A stretch of DNA of 7,321 nucleotides, taken from Clostridiales bacterium. GTDB taxonomy: Bacteria > Bacillota > Clostridia > Christensenellales > CAG-917. Each line of letters starts with the position of its first letter. The first letter of the stretch is position 1. Location: positions 1-7,321 of the forward strand of contig JAAZIO010000167.1 of NCBI GenBank assembly GCA_012800805.1. Direction: 5' to 3'. Made by a program: the position numbers and the translations under genes. A model generated the notes under the pieces. The model was not told where the DNA came from. It ran no database searches and saw only the letters and a program-made list of their open reading frames with translations. Below, piece after piece: positions 5,671 through 7,321 of this stretch.

Positions 5671-6461
5671 TGGAAGTGTTTTATCCATCGGGCGAAAATA
5701 AAAAGGCGGAGATTGCCGCAATAGGCGCTCATCAGGACGATATTGAGATTATGGCTTTTTCCGCCATAAAACAATATGGCGGCTCTTTTTCCGCAATCGT
5801 GCTTTCGGACGGCGCGGGAAGCCCACTTAAAGGAAAATATGAAGGGCTTAGAAAAGAAGAGCTTATAAAGCTTAGAAGAAACGAGCAGATTGAGGCCGCA
5901 AAGAGAGGAAATTACGCCTCTTTATATATGCTGTTTGAGCCGTCGTCGAATCTAAAAAAGGTTGATAGGTCCGTTGCCGAAAAACTTGCTGCCATATTGT
6001 CCGAAATCAAACCCAAAGAGCTTTATATTCACAGCCCGTTTGACAAGCATCCTACGCATATCGGCGCAATGAAAGTTTCGCTTGAAGCGGTTAAGCTTTT
6101 GCCTAAAGAAATTAAGCCCGAAAAGCTTTACGGCTGTGAAGTTTGGAGGGGGCTTGACTGGATGGAGGGCGACGAGGATTTAAAAGTAATTCATTTTGAC
6201 GATGAAGTCGGTTTGTCGGATTATATTTTGTCGTCTTTTTCAAGCCAAAACGAGTCAAAAAACTACCTTGACGCCGCAAAGGGAAGAAGAAAATCAAATG
6301 CGACTTTCTCTGAAAGTCACTCAGTAAACCAAGCCGGGGAGGCCGCGCTGTATGTCGATTTATCGGTATTTTTAAGAGAAAACCCGCCCTCTCCGGAGGA
6401 CTTCGTAGCGGCAAAAATCGACGCTTTTAAAAAGCGCACGATAGAAATTTTAACGCAATAA
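5670..6461 (+). CDS. PIG-L/LmbE-family zinc-dependent N-deacetylase
   Basis: 263-residue cytoplasmic enzyme of the family that includes GlcNAc-PI deacetylase, MshB, BshB and archaeal diacetylchitobiose deacetylase, which remove acetyl from N-acetylglucosamine units. The hallmark AHPDDE motif appears as AHQDDIE (20-26): H21 and D24 would bind zinc and D23 act as base. The second metal motif is HSPFDKHPTH (121-130), with H130 the likely third ligand. The family's RRNEQIEAAKRG helix (69-80) is present, and length is normal. No signal peptide. The ATG overlaps the previous stop (TAATG, 1 bp); the nearest purine-rich site is weak or too distant, so translational coupling is likely. It is the last gene of the operon, followed at once by a terminator. 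Given the hexosaminidase two genes upstream, the likely substrate is GlcNAc or a GlcNAc oligosaccharide, giving glucosamine. Bacillithiol-type deacetylation is an alternative that the context does not favour. Confidence 0.92.
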   Translation: MEVFYPSGENKKAEIAAIGAHQDDIEIMAFSAIKQYGGSFSAIVLSDGAGSPLKGKYEGLRKEELIKLRRNEQIEAAKRGNYASLYMLFEPSSNLKKVDRSVAEKLAAILSEIKPKELYIHSPFDKHPTHIGAMKVSLEAVKLLPKEIKPEKLYGCEVWRGLDWMEGDEDLKVIHFDDEVGLSDYILSSFSSQNESKNYLDAAKGRRKSNATFSESHSVNQAGEAALYVDLSVFLRENPPSPEDFVAAKIDAFKKRTIEILTQ

Positions 6462-6484
6462 CCGAGCCGAAACTCGGTTTTTTT
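6460..6484 (+). terminator. Intrinsic terminator of the GH20-mutarotase-deacetylase operon
   Basis: Stem AACCGAG (6460-6466) / CTCGGTT (6473-6479) with a 6-nt CCGAAA loop, leading into seven T (6478-6484). The left arm begins within the stop codon of the deacetylase gene, so termination is immediate. Confidence 0.87.
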
Positions 6485-6650
6485 ATTTATTTTTAAAGAT
6501 TTCGCCCTTAAAATTATACAAATTTCGCAAGAGTATAATAATTTTAAATGATTTTGTAAAGTTTTCCGATGTGTCGTTTTTTGAATTTTTGTTCGATTTG
6601 TATAAATTTATTTTTTATTACTTATGACTTTTCTTTAATCAACTGCTTTA

Positions 6651-6740
6651 ATAGGTTCCTAGGTAAAAACCAATTATTTTTCCGTTTTTCAGCTTCTTAT
6701 AGGTTTCCAGCAGGCAAAAATCAATTAATTTTTTTCAGCT
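6651..6740. repeat. Degenerate tandem repeat, two copies ~48 bp apart
   Basis: Copy 1 (6651-6694) starts ATAGGTTCC and ends TTTTTCAGCT; copy 2 (6699-6740) starts ATAGGTTTCC and ends TTTTTTCAGCT. The middles share AAAAACCAATTATTTTT versus AAAAATCAATTAATTTTTT. The 48-bp offset equals 16 codons, which is why a short plus-strand open frame here repeats a GKNQL-phenylalanine-rich motif. Confidence 0.7.
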
Positions 6741-6820
6741 GTTTTTCACGATATAAACAAAATTTATCTTAACTTTCATTAAACCGTTAAATGCTATTTT
6801 AATAAAAAAACCTATAAATC

Positions 6821-6927
6821 TATCAAAAATGTTCTCCGAAATAAATTGATGATTATAAAAACTTATAAAAGCTATCAATTGAAATGTTCTCTGAAATGCA
6901 TTTGTAATATTAAAAACTTATTAAAGC
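6821..6927. repeat. Degenerate tandem repeat, two copies of 52 and 55 bp
   Basis: Copy 1 (6821-6872) and copy 2 (6873-6927) both begin TATCAA, contain ATGTTCTC(C/T)GAAAT and end with ATTATAAAAACTTATAAAAGC or ATATTAAAAACTTATTAAAGC. A weaker partial copy precedes them, with AAAAAACCTATAAATC ending at 6820. Confidence 0.75.
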
Positions 6928-6980
6928 AATCTGAAAAGTCCTTTCTATCATTTACTTACAGCCGTAATAAACTAAATAAT

Positions 6981-7030
6981 ACTGCGTTGTTTTATAAAAC
7001 TGCGTTGTCTCTATTATAAAACTGCATTCC
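6981..7030. repeat. Short repeat of ACTGCGTTGT type
   Basis: ACTGCGTTGT occurs at 6981-6990 and 6999-7008, and the related ACTGCATTCC at 7021-7030; the last two are each preceded by TTATAAA. It leads directly into the 33-bp array and may be its degenerate left end. Confidence 0.5.
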
Positions 7031-7205
7031 ATAAATGCTTTTCCAAGCTATATAAGTTATTCCATAAATGCTTTTCCAGGCTGAATAAGGCATTCCATAA
7101 ATGCATTTTAGGCTAAATAAAGCATTTCATAAATACTCTTTCAAGCTAAATAGGGCATAAATTAAATGCTTTTTCAAGCTAAAAAACACTCTTTCAAGCT
7201 AAATA
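7024..7205. repeat. 33-bp degenerate tandem repeat array, about six copies
   Basis: Units begin with ATTCCATAAATG-like sequence at 7026, 7059, 7092 and 7124, with a more diverged fifth near 7157. Each carries CAAGCTAAATA-like sequence at 7044, 7077, 7109, 7142, 7175 and 7195, giving spacings of 33, 32, 33, 33 and 20 bp; the last copy is truncated. Well-preserved units contain a small dyad GCATT-CCATA-AATGC (7024-7038, and again at 7090-7104) overlapping GCTT-TTCC-AAGC. The period is close to three helical turns, so copies lie on about the same DNA face. Confidence 0.8.
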
Positions 7206-7285
7206 TTTAAATAAATTTTTAAAACAAAAGACTTTATAAATAAAAAATAGTCGAATTAAAAATGTAAACTGAATTATATAATTTT

Positions 7286-7294
7286 CTATCCACA
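7286..7294 (+). promoter_or_regulatory. Single DnaA-box-like sequence
   Basis: CTATCCACA matches the DnaA box TTATCCACA at 8 of 9 positions. It lies 80 bp right of the 33-bp repeats in AT-rich DNA. No second box is visible in the window, so this may be chance. Confidence 0.25.
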
Positions 7295-7321
7295 ACTTGC
7301 ATAATATGCTAAAAAAATTAT

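Larger units (their letters stand above)
6485..7321. other. AT-rich non-coding region with degenerate repeats
   Basis: About 840 nt to the window edge with no convincing gene. By eye it is far poorer in G and C than the genes to its left, with many homopolymeric A and T runs. Frames longer than 50 codons exist (for example 6569-6772 plus) but lack a ribosome site and simply translate the repeats. TATAAT strings occur at 6534-6539 and 7277-7282 but have no matching -35 box. The region carries the repeat families listed separately. It may be a decayed locus, a long spacer, or a structural or replication element. Confidence 0.7.

Noticed and set aside
6422..6436. CGCTTTT/AAAAGCG palindrome near the end of the deacetylase gene
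   Set aside because: It is within the coding frame and has no T tract after it; the true terminator is at 6460-6484.
6569..6772. 67-residue plus-strand open frame rich in Phe, Ser and Asn
   Set aside because: No ribosome binding site, AT-rich codon content, and its apparent internal repeat merely reflects the 48-bp DNA repeat.
6849..7019. 56-codon plus-strand open frame (starting MIIKTYKSYQ)
   Set aside because: No Shine-Dalgarno sequence, translates through two unrelated repeat families, and looks like chance in AT-rich DNA.
7024..7205. CRISPR array
   Set aside because: The units abut each other with no unique spacers between them, are too degenerate, and no cas gene is present.
7277..7282. 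Perfect TATAAT as a promoter for a gene beyond the right edge (also TATAAT at 6534-6539)
   Set aside because: No acceptable -35 box 16-18 bp upstream of either; TATAAT is expected by chance in DNA this AT-rich.

Overview
This window looks like chromosomal DNA of a Clostridia-type Firmicute, probably an uncultured gut or anaerobic lineage. The basis is the Gram-positive-style Shine-Dalgarno sequences (GGAGG, AAGGAG), sigma-A-like TTGACT/TATAAT promoters, compact operons with overlapping genes, U-tailed hairpin terminators, and an archaeal-type cofactor-independent phosphoglycerate mutase of the kind common in clostridia. The taxonomic guess rests on style and gene content only.

Layout. The left edge (to 216) holds the end of a small plus-strand gene of unknown function, closed by a hairpin terminator at 218-247 that is U-tailed in both directions. 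Converging on it from the right is apgM (327-1541, minus), with its own promoter. Next on the minus strand is a two-gene operon read right to left: a two-helix membrane protein of unknown function (2652-3179), overlapped by ATGA with a multi-pass membrane protein resembling the HGSNAT/DUF1624 acetyltransferases (1645-2655). At about 3150-3220 there is a divergent promoter region with two -35 boxes only 10 bp apart. To its right a tight plus-strand operon encodes a cytoplasmic GH20 beta-N-acetylhexosaminidase (3249-4787), a galactose-mutarotase-fold/DUF4380-like protein (4789-5670) and a PIG-L/LmbE-type zinc deacetylase (5670-6461). The genes are separated by 1 nt and then overlap by 1 nt, and a strong terminator follows at 6460-6484.

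The last ~840 nt (6485-7321) are visibly much more AT-rich than the genes and contain no convincing gene. They hold three families of degenerate tandem repeats: two copies ~48 bp apart, two copies ~52-55 bp apart, and about six copies of a 33-bp unit. A single near-consensus DnaA box lies close to the window's right edge.

How the genes may work together. GH20 releases terminal beta-GlcNAc/GalNAc, PIG-L enzymes remove N-acetyl groups from GlcNAc-type sugars, and HGSNAT-type proteins transfer acetyl groups to glucosamine across a membrane. Finding all three around one divergent promoter suggests an amino-sugar salvage or remodelling locus in which acetylation state is adjusted, with the mutarotase-fold protein handling a sugar intermediate. 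This is inference from family identity and gene order. The most unusual features are this combination of enzymes, the divergent promoter/start-codon conflict near 3143-3190, and the right-hand repeat field.
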